Assembly: GCA_003868215.1 (NCBI GenBank)
Contig: QWDQ01000094.1
Coordinates: 1-39,647 of the forward strand
DNA: 39,647 bases
Source: Pseudophaeomoniella oleicola
Taxonomy: Eukaryota; Ascomycota; Eurotiomycetes; Phaeomoniellales; Phaeomoniellaceae
Direction: 5' to 3'
The notes under the pieces were generated by a model. The model ran no database searches. It saw only the letters and a list, made by a program, of their open reading frames with translations, and had not been told where the DNA came from. The translations under genes were made by a program, and so were the position numbers. Positions 22,072 through 34,679 of this stretch are shown one piece after another; the stretch's first letter is position 1, and the number at the start of each line of letters is the position of its first letter.

Positions 22072-25000
22072 ATGGCCGCAGCATCATCAGCGCAGGTGGC
22101 ATCGACTCAGGATCGGTTCTTCGTCGAGTTATCGAGTAGGAGTAAAGATGTGCGAAATAGAGCTGCGCACGAACTATATGAAAATCTTGCCATATTATTG
22201 AGAGGTACGTATGACTGGCGCTTGCTTCAACCTCAATGCCACGACTTGAATCTATATTGACATGTGCTTCGATTGCAGAGCTACCGCCCGAACGGTTCCA
22301 AGACCACTACAATCATGTTACGGAACGACTGTCGAACTTGATCGTCAGATCTCAGAGCACCGAAGATAAGCTTGGTGGTATAGCCGCACTTGATATCTTG
22401 ATTGATTTCGAGGGCGCGGACGCAGCGAAGAAGACAACGCAGTTCGCTGGTTTTTTGAGGCAAGCTCTGCGAAGCAATGATCCCACGGTACTGGCTGCGG
22501 CTTCCAAATCGCTTGGTCGGCTTGCCAGACCTGGCGGCGCTTTGACTGCGGAACTCGTGGAAGCTGAAATACAAGCTGCGCTTGAATGGCTATCATCGGA
22601 TCGACAAGAGAGTAAGCGACTCGCTGCCGTCCTGGTCATCAGAGAGCTTGCGCGAAACTCGCCCACGCTTCTTTATGGCTTTGTGCCTCAGATCTTCGAG
22701 CTTATCTGGGTTGCTCTTCGAGATCCAAAGCCCATAATACGCGAGACAGCCGCAGAGGCCGTCAGCGCATGCTTTGCCATCATTGTCGCTAGGGATACAC
22801 AAATCAGGCAGCAATGGTTTTCAAGAGTTTACGACGAGGCGCTCGCAGGTCTCAAATCGAGCAATACTGACTGGATCCACGGCTCGTTGCTCATCCTCAA
22901 TGAGCTACTCTCGAAGGGTTCCATGTTCATGCAAGACTATTACAGGAGTTGTTGTGAAATTTTATTGAGACTGAAAGATCATCGGGATCCCAAGATAAGA
23001 ACGCAAGTCACGCAAACAATTCCTGTCCTTGCTAATTACCATGCCGTTGAATTTGTCAACAACTACCTGCACAAGTTCATGATCTATCTCCAATCATCCT
23101 TAAAAAGAGAAAAGGACAGGAATCCAGCTTTCATCGCTATCGGAAAGATTGCGCTTGCCGTGGGCAGTGCAATGGCTCAATACCTCGATGGAATCATCCT
23201 TTACATTCGAGAGAACTTGAGTGCCAAAGTCAAAAACCGAGCTGCGGTCAATGAAGCTCCCATGTTCCAGTGCATCAGTATGATGTCGGTTGCTGTGGGA
23301 CAAGTACTCAGCAAGTACATGGAGGCTCTTCTTGATCCAATCTTTGCTTGTGGTCTTAGTGAACCCCTCGTGCAGGCCTTGGTCGACATGGCGCATTTTA
23401 TACCTCCTATCAGGAAGACCGTGCAGGAGAAATTGCTTGATCTCTTGAGTCTGATCTTGACAGGTACCCCATACCGTCCTTTGGGCTGTCCTGATGGAAG
23501 AGCTCCGCCTCTACCTTCATTTGCCAAAGACTACGGTCCATTCCCATCGGAACATTCTGATGCGGAAATCGCTCTGGCTCTTCACACCCTCGGTTCTTTC
23601 GATTTCAGCGGACACTTCCTGAACGAATTTGTGCGTGATGTCACCGCAAGATATGTCGACAACAAGAACGCTGAGATACGCAAAGCAGCCGCCCTGACGT
23701 GCTGTCAGCTCTTCATGCAAGATCCAATCGTATATCAGACAAGCGCTCATTCTATACAAGTTGTACGCGAAGTCATTGATAAGCTTCTCACAATTGGGGT
23801 GGGAGATGAAGATCCAGATATTCGATGCAAAATCCTTCAGTCACTTGACAGGAAATTTGATCGCCATCTAGGCAGACCGGAGAACATTAGATGTCTATTC
23901 CTAGCGGTAAATGATGAGGTATTTGCAGTACGTGAAGCTGCTATATGCATCATTGGACGGCTTTCAGCGACCAATCCAGCTTACGTATTTCCACCATTGC
24001 GCAAATTGCTCGTCAACCTGCTGACCGGTCTCGGGTATGCAAACACCGCCCGACAGAAGGAAGAATGTGCACGTTTGATCAGTCTCTTCGTCAGTAATGG
24101 TACGAAGCTCATCAGGACCTATGTCGAGCCAATGGTTGAAGCGCTGCTTCCTAAAGCCACCGATGCCAATTCCGGGGTAGCAACCACCACGATCCGTGCC
24201 CTCGGAGAGATGGCTACGGTCGGTGGTGAGGAAATGAAAGCTCATATTCCTCGCTTAATGCCAATTCTGCTGGAAGCTCTACAAGATCTTGGGTCTCCCA
24301 GCAAACGAGAGGCCGCTCTACGGACTTTGAGCCAGCTGGCGCTTAATTCGGGATATGTGGTACAGCCTTACAAGGACTACCCTCAGCTCCTTAGTACGCT
24401 CATCAACATCGTCAAGCATGAGCCCCATGAGCATCTCAAGAAGGAGGCTATCAAGCTTATTGGTATCTTGGGAGCGCTCGATCCCTATGAGGCACAACTA
24501 ATCGCTGAAGTCGACAAGGGTCAGAACCAAATGGATGAACCACAAGAGTTCTCGGATGTCACCCTTATCATGCAAGGACTGCCTCCTTCAAATGATGAAT
24601 ACTATCCAACAGTCGTGATTAACACTCTTCTCAATACTATCTTGAAAGACAATTCGCTCGTCCAGTACCATTCGGCCGTCATCGATGCGATAGTTACCAT
24701 CTTCAAGACTCTAGGCTTGAAATGTGTTCCATTCCTCCATCAGATCGTTCCCGCTTTCCTGACTGTAATTCGCAGCTCTTCGGTTGGTCACTTAGACTCA
24801 TACTTCAATCAACTATCGATTCTTGTCTCTATCGTCAAGCAACACATCCGTGCTTTCTTGCCGGAGATGATAACCGTCATTCGAGAATTTTGGAACAAAA
24901 ACACTCATGTCCAATCAACGATCCTTTCACTCGTCGAGTCAATTGCTCGTTCTCTCGAAGGGGAGTTCAAGAAGAATCTAGCAGATTTACTACCCCTCAT

Positions 25001-28000
25001 GTTGTCCCTCATGGAGACCGATCACTCACCTACAAGAAGGCCATCCGAGAGGATACTCCATACTTTCGTGGTATTTGGTAGCGGGGCGGAAGAATATATG
25101 CACCTCATCGTACCTGCAATCGTTCATCTCTTCGAAACCACCTCAGCCCCTGTCGCCGTGCGAAGAAGTGCGATAGAAACCCTGAGCAAGCTGTCACGGT
25201 CCGTGAATGTCTCGGACTTTGCTTCCATGATCATCCATCCCTTGGCGAAAATCATGGGTAATCCTCTGAATGACATTCAGTTGAGGCAAGCTGCACTCGA
25301 TTGTACTGTAGCCTTGATCTTTCAGCTCGGACAAGACTTCATTCATTTCATACCACTCGTCTCAAAGAGCATGAAGGTGGGCAGGGTTTCTTCTGCAAAC
25401 TACGATGCGCTTATACAGCGCCTACAAAAGGGTGAATCCTTGCCTCAGGATTTGACTGGGATGGATGAATATAGCGGTTATGCTGACGAACCTGCCATTG
25501 GTGAACCCGATACGAAGAAGATAAACGTAAATCAGCAGCATCTGAAGATTGCCTGGACAGCCGAAGGAAAGTGGACGAGAGAAGACTGGCAGGAGTGGAT
25601 GCGCAAGTTTAGTAACGAGCTACTCAGGGAGTCTCCTTCGCCTGCTCTCCGAGCATGTGCAGGTCTTGCAACTGTGTATCCGCCTCTTGCCAAAGACCTT
25701 TTCAATTCAGCATTTGCATCCTGTTGGACGGAGTTGTTTGATCAATATCAGGATGAGCTCATCAGGCAACTGGACATTGCACTGACGTCCCAGAATATCC
25801 CTCCGGAAATTGTACAAATCCTGTTGAACCTTGCAGAATTCATGGAGCATGACGACAAGTCTCTTCCCATCGACATCCGAACGCTCGGCAAATTTGCTGG
25901 CAGATGTCACGCTTATGCCAAAGCTCTTCATTACAAGGAGATGGAGTTCGAACAGGATCCCCCTTCAAGTGTGGAGGCTCTTATCAGTATCAACAATCAC
26001 CTTCAACAATCAGATGCTGCTATCGGCATACTCCGTAAAGCCTCTGGCTACCGAGACGTCGAGGTACGGGAAGCGTGGTACGAGAAGCTGAGTCGTTGGG
26101 AGGAAGCTCTTGCAGCCTACAATGCCCGTGAGAAAAGAGAACCTGGTAATTTCGAGGTCGCTATGGGTAGAATGAGGTGTTATCATGCTCTTGGAGAGTG
26201 GCAAATGCTGGAAGATACAGCTCGAGCACAATGGAGAATATCGAGCCAGGAGCAGCGCAAGCATCTCGCTGCACTTGCTGCATCAGCTGCTTGGGGCAGA
26301 GGTAAATGGGAATCCATGGACGAGTATTTGATGGTGATGAAGAAAGAGTCGCCTGACAGAGCATTCTTCGGGGCCATCTTAGCTTTGCACCGCAACCACT
26401 TCGAATCAGCCGCTCAGTTTATCGATCAAGCAAGGGAAGGTCTGGAAACGGAACTATCTGCTGTGATTGGAGAATCGTACAATCGTGCTTACAATGTCGT
26501 GGTTCGGGTCCAGATGCTGGCTGAACTTGAAGAGGTTGCAATCTACAAGAAGAGTGCAGGTGATACCGAGAAACAGGCAGCTATGAGGGAGACGTGGAAC
26601 AAGCGACTTCTTGGGTGTCAGAGAAACGTCGAGGTATGGCAACGAATGCTCAAGGTCCGAGCTCTTGTTGTCTCCCCACGTGAAAACCTGGACATGTGGA
26701 TCAAGTTCGCCAATCTTTGCCGAAAATCAGGCCGTGCTGGTCTTGCTGAGCGCTCTATAACTTCCCTATCAAACGTGGCCCGTGATGCGCAGAACAACAC
26801 GCCTCCAGAAGTCATTTATGCTCATCTCAAATACAGCTGGTCTGCTGAAAACAAACATGTTGCTCTCGCACATCTGCGTGACTTCACCGTTGATCTGGAG
26901 CAGGAATATCGTCAAAGAGAAGCACAGTTGGCTCATCTGAGCCAGACCAACGGTGACAGGATGAACGGTATTGGCTCGGGAGTTGTAGATATGAATGGTT
27001 CTGATGTGCAAGAGCCTCGTCGACGACTTTCGGATGTTGCCAAGTATCCCAAGTTACTTGCCAAGTGCTACCTGAAGCAAGGGGAGTGGCAAGCTACATT
27101 GCAACGAGGCGATTGGCGAAGCGACGAGGTCCGAGACGGAGTGGCACAAATCCTCCATTCCTACAAGATGGCCACAGAACACAACCAGACATCTTACAAA
27201 GGCTGGCATGCATGGGCACTGGCCAATTTCGAAGTCATTATGGCATCATTATCAGGTCCTGATCGCGAGAATGCTACCGTGCCTGAGTCTGTCGTCCATG
27301 ATCATGTCGTACCAGCTGTCCGAGGCTTCTTCCGATCCATTGCATTATCCACGAAGAGTTCTTTACAAGATACCCTCCGCCTTTTGACGCTCTGGTTTGC
27401 CCATGGCGGTCATGACGATGTCAACCGTGCAATTACTGAAGGCATGCCGACTGTCAGCATCGATACATGGCTTGAGGTCATTCCACAGTTGATTGCTCGC
27501 ATTAATCAACACAATCCGAAGGTCAGGCAAGCTGTACATCAACTGCTGGCGCAGGTTGGCAAGGCACACCCGCAAGCCTTGGTCTATCCGTTGACTGTTG
27601 CCATGAAGTCCACAGTATCTAGAAGAGCAGCCTCGGCTCATCACATCATGGACAGCATGCGTCAACATAGTCCCAAGTTGGTGGAACACGCCGACCTAGT
27701 GAGCCACGAGCTCATCCGAGTGGCTATCCTGTGGCACGAGCTTTGGCATGAAGGTCTTGAAGAAGCTTCCAGGCTGTACTTCGGGGATCATAACGTGGAA
27801 GGAATGTTCGCAACACTGGCACCACTCCACGACATGCTCGATCGAGGCGCGGAAACACTACGTGAGATATCATTTGCTCAGGCATTCGGCCATGATTTGG
27901 CCGAAGCACGGCACTTCTGCAATATCTACAGACAGACCCAAGAGGTTGGAGATTTAAATCAAGCTTGGGATCTATACTACGGTGTCTTCCGTAAGATCGC

Positions 28001-29603
28001 TCGCCAGTTGCCTCAGTTGATGACACTGGACTTGAAATATGTGTCGCCACGCCTGAAGGATGCTCATGATCTCGAGTTAGCTGTTCCCGGATCGTATCAG
28101 AGTGGTAAAGACATTGTCACGATCAGAAGGTTCGATCATATTTTCAACGTCATTCCTTCAAAGCAGCGTCCTCGCAAGATGACGTTGGAAGGCAGTGACG
28201 GTAAATTATACGCTTACGTTCTTAAGGGCCATGAGGATATCCGTCAAGATGAACGTGTCATGCAACTCTTCGGCTTGGTCAACACCCTCCTTGCTGCGGA
28301 TTCAGAGTGCTTCAAGCGGCATCTCAACATTCAACGATTCCCAGCGATACCGCTGTCACAAAACTCTGGTCTCCTGGGTTGGGTTCCGAACTCTGATACA
28401 TTACACAACTTGATCAAAGAATATCGGGAAAGCCGGCGTATTCTTCTCAATATTGAGCATCGCATCATGCTTCAGATGGCTCCTGACTATGATAATTTGA
28501 CGCTCATGCAGAAGGTTGAGGTCTTCGGTTATGCTATGGACAATACAACCGGCAAAGATTTATACCGTGTTCTCTGGCTGAAATCAAAGTCTTCTGAGTC
28601 ATGGCTAGAACGCCGAACAAACTACACTCGTTCATTGGGTGTCATGTCCATGGTTGGCTACATTTTGGGTCTCGGTGACCGTCATCCATCGAACTTAATG
28701 CTAGACCGAATTACCGGTAACATCATCCATATTGACTTCGGCGATTGCTTTGAGATAGCAATGCATCGTGAAAAGTATCCTGAACGTGTACCGTTCCGCC
28801 TGACCAGGATGCTCACCTTTGCAATGGAGGTCAGCAATATCGAAGGAAGCTTCCGAATTACCTGTGAGAACGTCATGCGTGTAATCAGAGAGAACAAGGA
28901 GAGTTTGATGGCTGTCCTAGAAGCTGTAAGTTGCAGTTCTTATCCATCAATCATGGATTCGCTAACATGAAACTAGTTCATCCACGATCCGTTACTCAAC
29001 TGGCGTCTCAATGTCCGGGAGTCTCCTCCACGTCCTCACTTCAGATCCGAGCGACGTGCCTCGATAATTGATACAGAGGATGCGCCTGATGCATCCGCTG
29101 CCGCTGCCGCTGCTGCTGCGATGCAGTCCTCCACTTATTCTTCTCGGCCCACCTCGCGTCGCCTCTCTGCGATGATCGATCCACTTGTCGCCGCGCAAGT
29201 CGCCAACATCCCGAATAGCAATCTACACGCCACGGCTGAGAACCAACAAGAGGCTAAGGAGGTCCAGAATGCTCGAGCGCTTCAGGTCCTTGCTCGTGTC
29301 AAAGAAAAGCTTACCGGTCGTGACTTCAAACGTCCTTACTCTTCGGGCATTCCACCTACCGTTGTCAACAATCTACGCAGGCAAGGACATAAGAATGTCA
29401 CTGTCAACCGCGCCGTACATCCTCCTGGTGGTGGTGACCCAAGCGTCACCGAGAATCAAATGTCGTTATCGCAAATGACGACGGCAACGAATGACGATGG
29501 CTACGAATTGCCAGTCGAACTACAGGTGGACAAACTTTTGGCTCAGGCTACAAACGTGGAGAATCTGTGTCAACATTACATTGGATGGTGCTCTTTCTGG
29601 TAA
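22072..29603 (+). CDS. TOR: TOR serine/threonine kinase (PIK-related, TORC1/TORC2 catalytic subunit)
   Basis: Master nutrient-sensing kinase. Exons 22072-22204, 22279-28925 and 28977-29603 (introns 74 and 51 nt) encode 2468 residues, normal for the family. Start MAAASSAQVASTQDRFFVEL; the HEAT-repeat array fills about the first 1200 residues, then the FAT region. The FRB domain (about 1855-1960) has WHELWHEGLEEASRLYFGDHN and LNQAWDLYYGVFRKI, keeping the Ser and Trp that contact FKBP12-rapamycin, so rapamycin sensitivity is expected. The kinase domain has GHEDIRQDERVMQLFGLVN (near 2028), catalytic GLGDRHPSNLML (about 2175-2186) and HIDFGDCFE. The C-terminus ends with the FATC domain NLCQHYIGWCSFW. 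Between kinase and FATC lie a run of eight to nine Ala and an extra segment of about 50 residues after KLTGRDF. It is the only TOR gene in the window and is uninterrupted. Confidence 0.97.
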
Positions 29604-30110
29604 TCACATCTAGGTATCCCTCGACCTTGGGATCTGCCTCAATACGTATGTTGCGGAGGAAATTCAATCATCCGGTGTCTTTTTGCGTTGTGTTTTCATC
29701 ACCTCATGGGCGTCGTCTTGCTTTGTCTCGTTTACGCACGCGTCTCTACTGGCCTCAAGCAGATGAAGTTAATTTCACGGTAGCTTAATGGACTGGGGGA
29801 TCGCGGTCGGTGTTTCTTGTCATTTGCGATTTTCAAGATCCTAAAGATACCAGATGGTCGATTTATGAGATGGCGTTCTTCGGTGGAATGGTTTCAGGAG
29901 AAAGGATGCATGCGAGGGAAGACGGGAATACCGGAAGTTACATGCACGGCATGCTTACGTAGTTCCGGAAATCGATGACCGTTTCTGTTGCATATTGATT
30001 GAATTAGCTTCAAAATATTTTCCCATCATTTTCACGTACAAGTATCACTGACAACTTATCATGGCCATACCTTTGCAACTCCTTGCAAAGGGAGAAAGCC
30101 CCACAAGCAT
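29604..30110. other. Convergent 3' region between TOR and the F-box gene
   Basis: About 500 bp between the stop codons of two convergent genes. No coding pattern or RNA gene recognised; presumably both 3' UTRs. Confidence 0.5.
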
Positions 30111-31181
30111 CTATATATGCTTCACCGCTTCCGTCGTTATATCCGCAACAACAGTAACGGCAACGGACGTGTTTCCCCTCTCCCTTCGCTCCCCTCCACC
30201 TTCCCGCCGTCCCTCTCGCTCGATCCCTGAACTGTTCAACGCAACAAGTTCTTTCCTCGCTCGTTCGCGCCAGATCTGCTTCAGGACGGGAAGAGATGAA
30301 GATGGTGACGGAGATGGAGATAGTGAAAGAGACGAGAGCCCAATGTCGACTTGATTCTCGCAGGCTCTGACGATGTGTTCGAACCAGCGTGGACCTTGGT
30401 GGAGGATTACTTCGGCCGTCGTCGGTTTTTCGGAATGTGTGAATGCGTAGGTCGGTGCTTGGAGGCTTGTTGGTGGTAGTAGGTGTTCGAAGGGTAAGTT
30501 GTATAGTCTGTTTGCTTTTTTGGAGGTGGTGAGGATGGTGAAGAGCCAGGTGCGGCGGTGAGAAGTGAGGAGGGAGGAAAGGGCGAAGAGGATTGCGAGG
30601 AGGGTGTCGAGGGACGAGGGGGTTGGGAGGGCGGTTGACAGGTGGGCTTGGAGAAGTGACATTTGCCAATTTGTGGGAACGGGATGGCTCTCTTTACTCT
30701 CCGTTGAGTTGGTCATAGCGGACGATTGTCGCGGTTGAGGGAGGTTCAAGATGTCGGAAATTGTGAAGAGAGAATAGAGGACTGTTCTGATCAGCGACGG
30801 AGAGGAGGTCACTGCGCACATATATTCGGTCAAGGTCTCAGGAATACCAGGACACTGTTGGCTTTCGATTTCAGCGGCCCGAGCGATTCGCTGTATGCAG
30901 GACTCGATCACGGACTCGCGGGCTATCAGGGTCATGAGTTCCATGAGCGAGCGGTCTGACGGATGGAAATGGGCTGGAGGAGGGGGGAGGTATGGTGTAA
31001 ACTTGGTATAGGGTTGATTTGATGGGGAAAGCGCCAGAAGCAGAGGGGTGAGGTATTTTGCTTGCGTTGAAAGGAGGCGGTGGAACTGTCCGCACGTCTG
31101 ACGGAGACGAGGGATGCAGGAAGGAGGGCTAGCCAGAATGATCTCGAGTAGGAGCTCCGAGGGTAGATCTGTGATAGACAT
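30111..31181 (-). CDS. F-box domain protein
   Basis: Intronless, 356 residues. The N-terminus MSITDLPSELLLEIILASP followed by CIPRLRQTCGQFHRLL is a typical F-box (residues about 3-45), the Skp1-binding motif of SCF ubiquitin ligases. The remainder is mostly helical with no recognised repeats such as LRR or WD40, so the substrate cannot be inferred. The region around residues 285-300 is a Ser/Pro repeat, and the C-terminal tail is rich in Glu, Arg and Gly (EREGRREGGGERRERG) before a hydrophobic end, giving the gene unusual low-complexity DNA there. The stop is 508 bp from the convergent TOR stop. The start is the only ATG giving a complete F-box. Confidence 0.75.
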   Translation of the reverse strand: MSITDLPSELLLEIILASPPSCIPRLRQTCGQFHRLLSTQAKYLTPLLLALSPSNQPYTKFTPYLPPPPAHFHPSDRSLMELMTLIARESVIESCIQRIARAAEIESQQCPGIPETLTEYMCAVTSSPSLIRTVLYSLFTISDILNLPQPRQSSAMTNSTESKESHPVPTNWQMSLLQAHLSTALPTPSSLDTLLAILFALSSLLTSHRRTWLFTILTTSKKANRLYNLPFEHLLPPTSLQAPTYAFTHSEKPTTAEVILHQGPRWFEHIVRACENQVDIGLSSLSLSPSPSPSSSLPVLKQIWRERARKELVALNSSGIEREGRREGGGERRERGNTSVAVTVVADITTEAVKHI

Positions 31182-32007
31182 CGCTGACGGGGTAGCCCTC
31201 TCTACAGGGAAGAATATGTCGTCGACACATAGGAGACAGTCAAAGCGATACCGTCTCTTGCAATAACCGCAGCCTCCGGCCTCTGACAGTCGACCGACTA
31301 TGTTCAGGTCCCGGGTTCATAGGGCTGAAAGACGATAGAATATGACACTTGAGAACGAAGAGATATAGAACCGCAATAATACTGAACAAAGGAAAAAGCG
31401 CAAGGACTACTACAGCCGTCATATATAGGTACTAATCTACTCAACCTCGCCCCCCTCCCCCCTCCTCCTCCTTCTCTAACCGTAAGCCAGAAACACAACA
31501 CCCACCGATAAGCTCTATATCTACCCCGCAGAGAATCCTTTCATTGCATGTATACCAGATCGGGCCACCATATCTTTTCAATGAAGCTCCCATCTGACAT
31601 GCAGAAGAGACACGAATCAGACGTGGAGCGAGGCTGTCAGTCGAATCAGTCGAAACAGTGCCAAGGGTGACATAAGCCGCCATCGATTCTCTCGTTGGAG
31701 GCCTGAGAATGATAGATTGGAGTGGAGGGGAGGGGGAGGAGATGGTTCGTGACAGTCGGGCGATATGGCTTGGCATCCGGATCCGGCTCGATTTTCCTGG
31801 GACGAATCTTATCGATAAGAAATATAATTAATTATTATATTATTTATCAACAAGTAAAAAAAGGGCTAATCAAATCAATTCCATCCCTCTCTCTCCTCTC
31901 ATACAGCGTCTTGACCGGATTCTAAACCACCCTCTTGTCTTCCTCTTCTTCTTCTCCATTGATTAATCGACGCAGAGGTACTTATAGCGATAAAACAGCA
32001 AGCAGGT
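31182..32007. other. Intergenic region, divergent promoters of F-box and cytidine deaminase genes
   Basis: About 0.8 kb. A minus-strand ORF at 31776-31441 (111 residues) has no family signature and ends in a Glu/Gly tract coming from a CCT-rich repeat; not called. 31815-31860 is very AT-rich. No tRNA found. Confidence 0.4.
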
Positions 32008-32724
32008 ATGAGTACGACGACTCAGTTGACGGATGAGGAGGTCAAGATATTGGGTGCGAAAGCTATTGAGGCGAAGGAATTTGCGTACTGTTCGTGGTGA
32101 TCCTATCCTTCCTGTTGTTTGGTTGTTTGGTTGTTTCTTGTTTCTTGTTTCCTTTCTTTGTTATTGAACCGTTACAATGGAATCAAAGCTGACCTGTCCA
32201 CGGAAGGCCCATATTCGCACTTCCGTGTTGGTGCGTGCCTGCTCACGACTACGGGCGAGTACATTACGGGTGCGAACATTGAAAATGCAGCATACACTCC
32301 TACAAGTTGTGCTGAACGGACAGCTTTTTCAACGGCTATAGTAAGTTATCTTTTCCCGGTGATCCTTTGATCCGAAGACTCTCAAAAGACAATGGTGACT
32401 GATCCATACGTTGATAGGCATCGGTAAAACGTCCAGCGATGCCACAGTTCAAAGCGCTGGCTGTGTCCAGTGATATAGCACCAGGAGCGAGTCCTTGTGG
32501 CGTATGCAGGTAACTTTCCATATTCCCCCTCTACCAAAAAGATTCACGAGAAACTGATGAACTAATTCTCTTTTCTTCCTGTTCCAAGACAAGTCTGCCG
32601 GGAATTCTGCGACCTGACAATGCCAATTTATATGTATGATAAGAACGACGAGTATGTCATGCGCACACTAGGGGAGTTGCTGCCAATGTCTTTCGGTCCC
32701 TCTTCCTTGCCTGTACCCACTTGA
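32008..32724 (+). CDS. Cytidine deaminase
   Basis: Zinc enzyme of pyrimidine salvage that converts cytidine and deoxycytidine to uridine and deoxyuridine in the cytosol. Four exons: 32008-32089, 32207-32340, 32418-32509, 32589-32724, encoding 147 residues, usual for the tetrameric class. The first junction restores [16 protein letters not shown]; zinc-site motifs are TSCAERTAF (Cys and catalytic Glu) and [16 protein letters not shown] (the PCxxC pair). GANIENAAY is the substrate-binding motif. The first donor (GTTCGT) is weak, but the join is exact in frame; the other introns have GTAAGT/GTAACT donors. The C-terminus [16 protein letters not shown] is typical. The start [19 protein letters not shown] is the first ATG in frame after the 5' AT-rich region. 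Confidence 0.93.
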
Positions 32725-32975
32725 TTGGGCATTTTGTCAGAGGAGAGATATATTGTAACAGTTAAATAACCTAACACCCTATAGAACGAATGTTGATACA
32801 ATCGGAACGTATATCAAAACTATACTGCTGTTCATAAGTCATATTTGCATTATTCTCAGATCTGCTTCTTCAAGGCTAATGGCTAATCCCAGACTGACAA
32901 GATGCGTACAATGATACCGGACCAAGTCAGCTTGGAATATGGACTGCGCAAGCTCTTTCATAGCATTGCTGCTAT

Positions 32976-34098
32976 TTACGCGGTGCTGCTCCAATCGAGA
33001 GAACGTAGTGACTCCTCCGCGTCCTCGAAGTCATTTGGAGACAGTCCTAATGCATCCGCACTGAGATAGTCTTGGGAGGACCAGCTCTTCTCCCGGCATA
33101 GATCGAACAGCATCAGGTTCGCTCCGACTTCAGAGCCCACTTTTGGCCACAGAGTTTCATACTCTTGGAAGGCGATCTGAATAAAGACGACGTCTTTGCC
33201 GGTCACCATGGACCACTGCTTCAGCATATCTGCCACCGTTACTGTGCCGATGCTAGCGAGGACGTACTTTCCGCCCAATGTCAGTTCGGGCTTCGCCAAT
33301 ACGGCGGCAACGAATACTCCGACGTTGACCCTATGGTTCCCGATTACCTCGAGTGGGGTGTCTGGCGCACAAGGTTGCAGCGAAATGTACTTACCTGCGC
33401 TTCCCTAGCAACCAATAGTCAGCAATTGCGCACTTCACCCCAGAGAAACTTTCAAGAGGGATGATGGATCCTCACCAATAGATTTGGGACGAGCATCGGG
33501 TACATCATCATTTCGAGAAAGATTCCAACCCACAGAAAAGTCGTCTTGGACAACAACACGGGATCCTTTTTGATGTATTCGTCAACCTCGCTTTTTCCAT
33601 CCGTATGCGGCACTTCGACCTTCCCCTGCGACAAGGCCTTCGAATTTGAGAGTGTACTCCAGATGTAGTGTTTCAGTGTCGACGTCTGGGACGCCGCTTT
33701 TGCCAAGTTGACTCCGCGGCGATATTCAGCGGCCATGGATTCTGGTGCTGATTTTGTCTTGAAGACGTCAAAGTAATCGGTCATGGCGAAGATGTACGAG
33801 GCACCCTTTAGAATGTCAGTAGATGCTATATCTTGCCGAGAACCCTGGACAGATCAAAGAGCGTGCCACGTACCTCGAATGCAGCAACAATAGAAGCTTC
33901 ATTGTCAATGTCGTACTCGACCATCTCGACACCTTGAGCTTTGAGGGCCTCGGCTGCCTCGCTTTTGGCATTTTTGGTCAAACCTCTGATCTTATATGAT
34001 CCCGGTTGTTGCAACAGAGCACGGACGACCGAGCCACCCTGGCCACTGGTGGCACCTACTACAACGGCAAGCTTAGCAACGGCAACCCTAGCCATCAT
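32976..34098 (-). CDS. NmrA-like NAD(P)-binding Rossmann-fold protein
   Basis: Three exons (34098-33874, 33805-33476, 33404-32976) encode 327 residues. The nucleotide-binding loop is VVVGATSGQGGSVVRALLQ (residues about 12-30), then KIRGLTKNAKSEAAEALKAQG and VEMVEYDIDNEASIVAAFE, the usual NmrA pattern in which the second strand ends without an acidic residue, hinting at NADP. Later come KHYIWSTLSN, GKYISLQPCAPDTPLEVIG and VNVGVFVAAVLAKPE, matching the family's substrate-cleft region. NmrA-type proteins act as redox-sensing corepressors or as reductases of the isoflavone-reductase group; the sequence does not decide which. MM at the start leaves two possible ATGs three bases apart. The gene is divergent from a Zn2Cys6 regulator, consistent with a co-regulated pair. 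Confidence 0.88.
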
Positions 34099-34264
34099 AT
34101 ACTTTGATGGAATTTGGATATGAAGAGGGTCTTTGAAGGATTGGGAACTATGTTAATTGGGATCTGTGAGATGGAAGATGGGGGGCGTAGTTATGGTATC
34201 TTATATACATGTCACACGTCACCTGAAAGGTAAGCCAGCTTTCTCAAAGCTGGTAAACCTCACC

Positions 34265-34284
34265 CTCTCTCTCTCTCTCTCTCT
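34265..34284 (+). repeat. (CT)n microsatellite in the shared promoter of the NmrA-like and Zn2Cys6 genes
   Basis: About ten CT units in an otherwise mixed 581-bp divergent promoter (34099-34679). CT tracts are common in fungal promoters and 5' UTRs. It lies about 165 bp upstream of the NmrA-like ATG. Length may vary between strains. Confidence 0.8.
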
Positions 34285-34679
34285 GACAACAGCAAGCAGC
34301 GGTATTCCACCGCAGGTCAATAAGCGCCATGCCAGATCTAGGCTACGATCAGCTCGATATTGATCATGGATGTAACTGTGTCGGCTGCGACGTAGGCTAT
34401 ACCATGTTACTTTGATTGTAGTACATTAGTCATGACTGCTCTTTGCGGAGGTGGAATTCCGCTCCCTTGCGCAACTCCGCTGAATACTGTGGAGCGGCCT
34501 CATCCGGATCAATCTACGAGTGGCAACTCGGCCGACCTAGGGTTCATCAGATTGTTACTGTAATGCAGTAGGTTCATGTTGGATACTATCACATTATCAG
34601 TCTTGCACATCGATTTATCAGTCTCAATCTAGAGGTCGTCTCATAGGAAAGGTATAACAGTGGAGTCATTGGGTAGACC

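Noticed and set aside
21777-22139. Plus-strand ORF of 120 codons before TOR
   Set aside because: Overlaps the TOR start in another frame and has 5'-UTR-like composition; no domain seen.
22236-22278. ATG at 22236 as TOR start
   Set aside because: It lies inside the 74-nt intron; the spliced start at 22072 gives the normal TOR N-terminus and exact frame.
30010-30669. Minus-strand ORF of 219 codons
   Set aside because: Alternative frame inside the F-box gene; Pro/Thr-rich composition is a by-product of the repeat-like coding sequence.
31240-31330. Possible tRNA-like GGGTTCATAGGG segment
   Set aside because: No matching A box, acceptor stem or cloverleaf could be traced.
31441-31776. Minus-strand ORF of 111 codons
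   Set aside because: Runs into a CCT/AGG simple repeat, has no recognisable domain and overlaps the likely promoter region.
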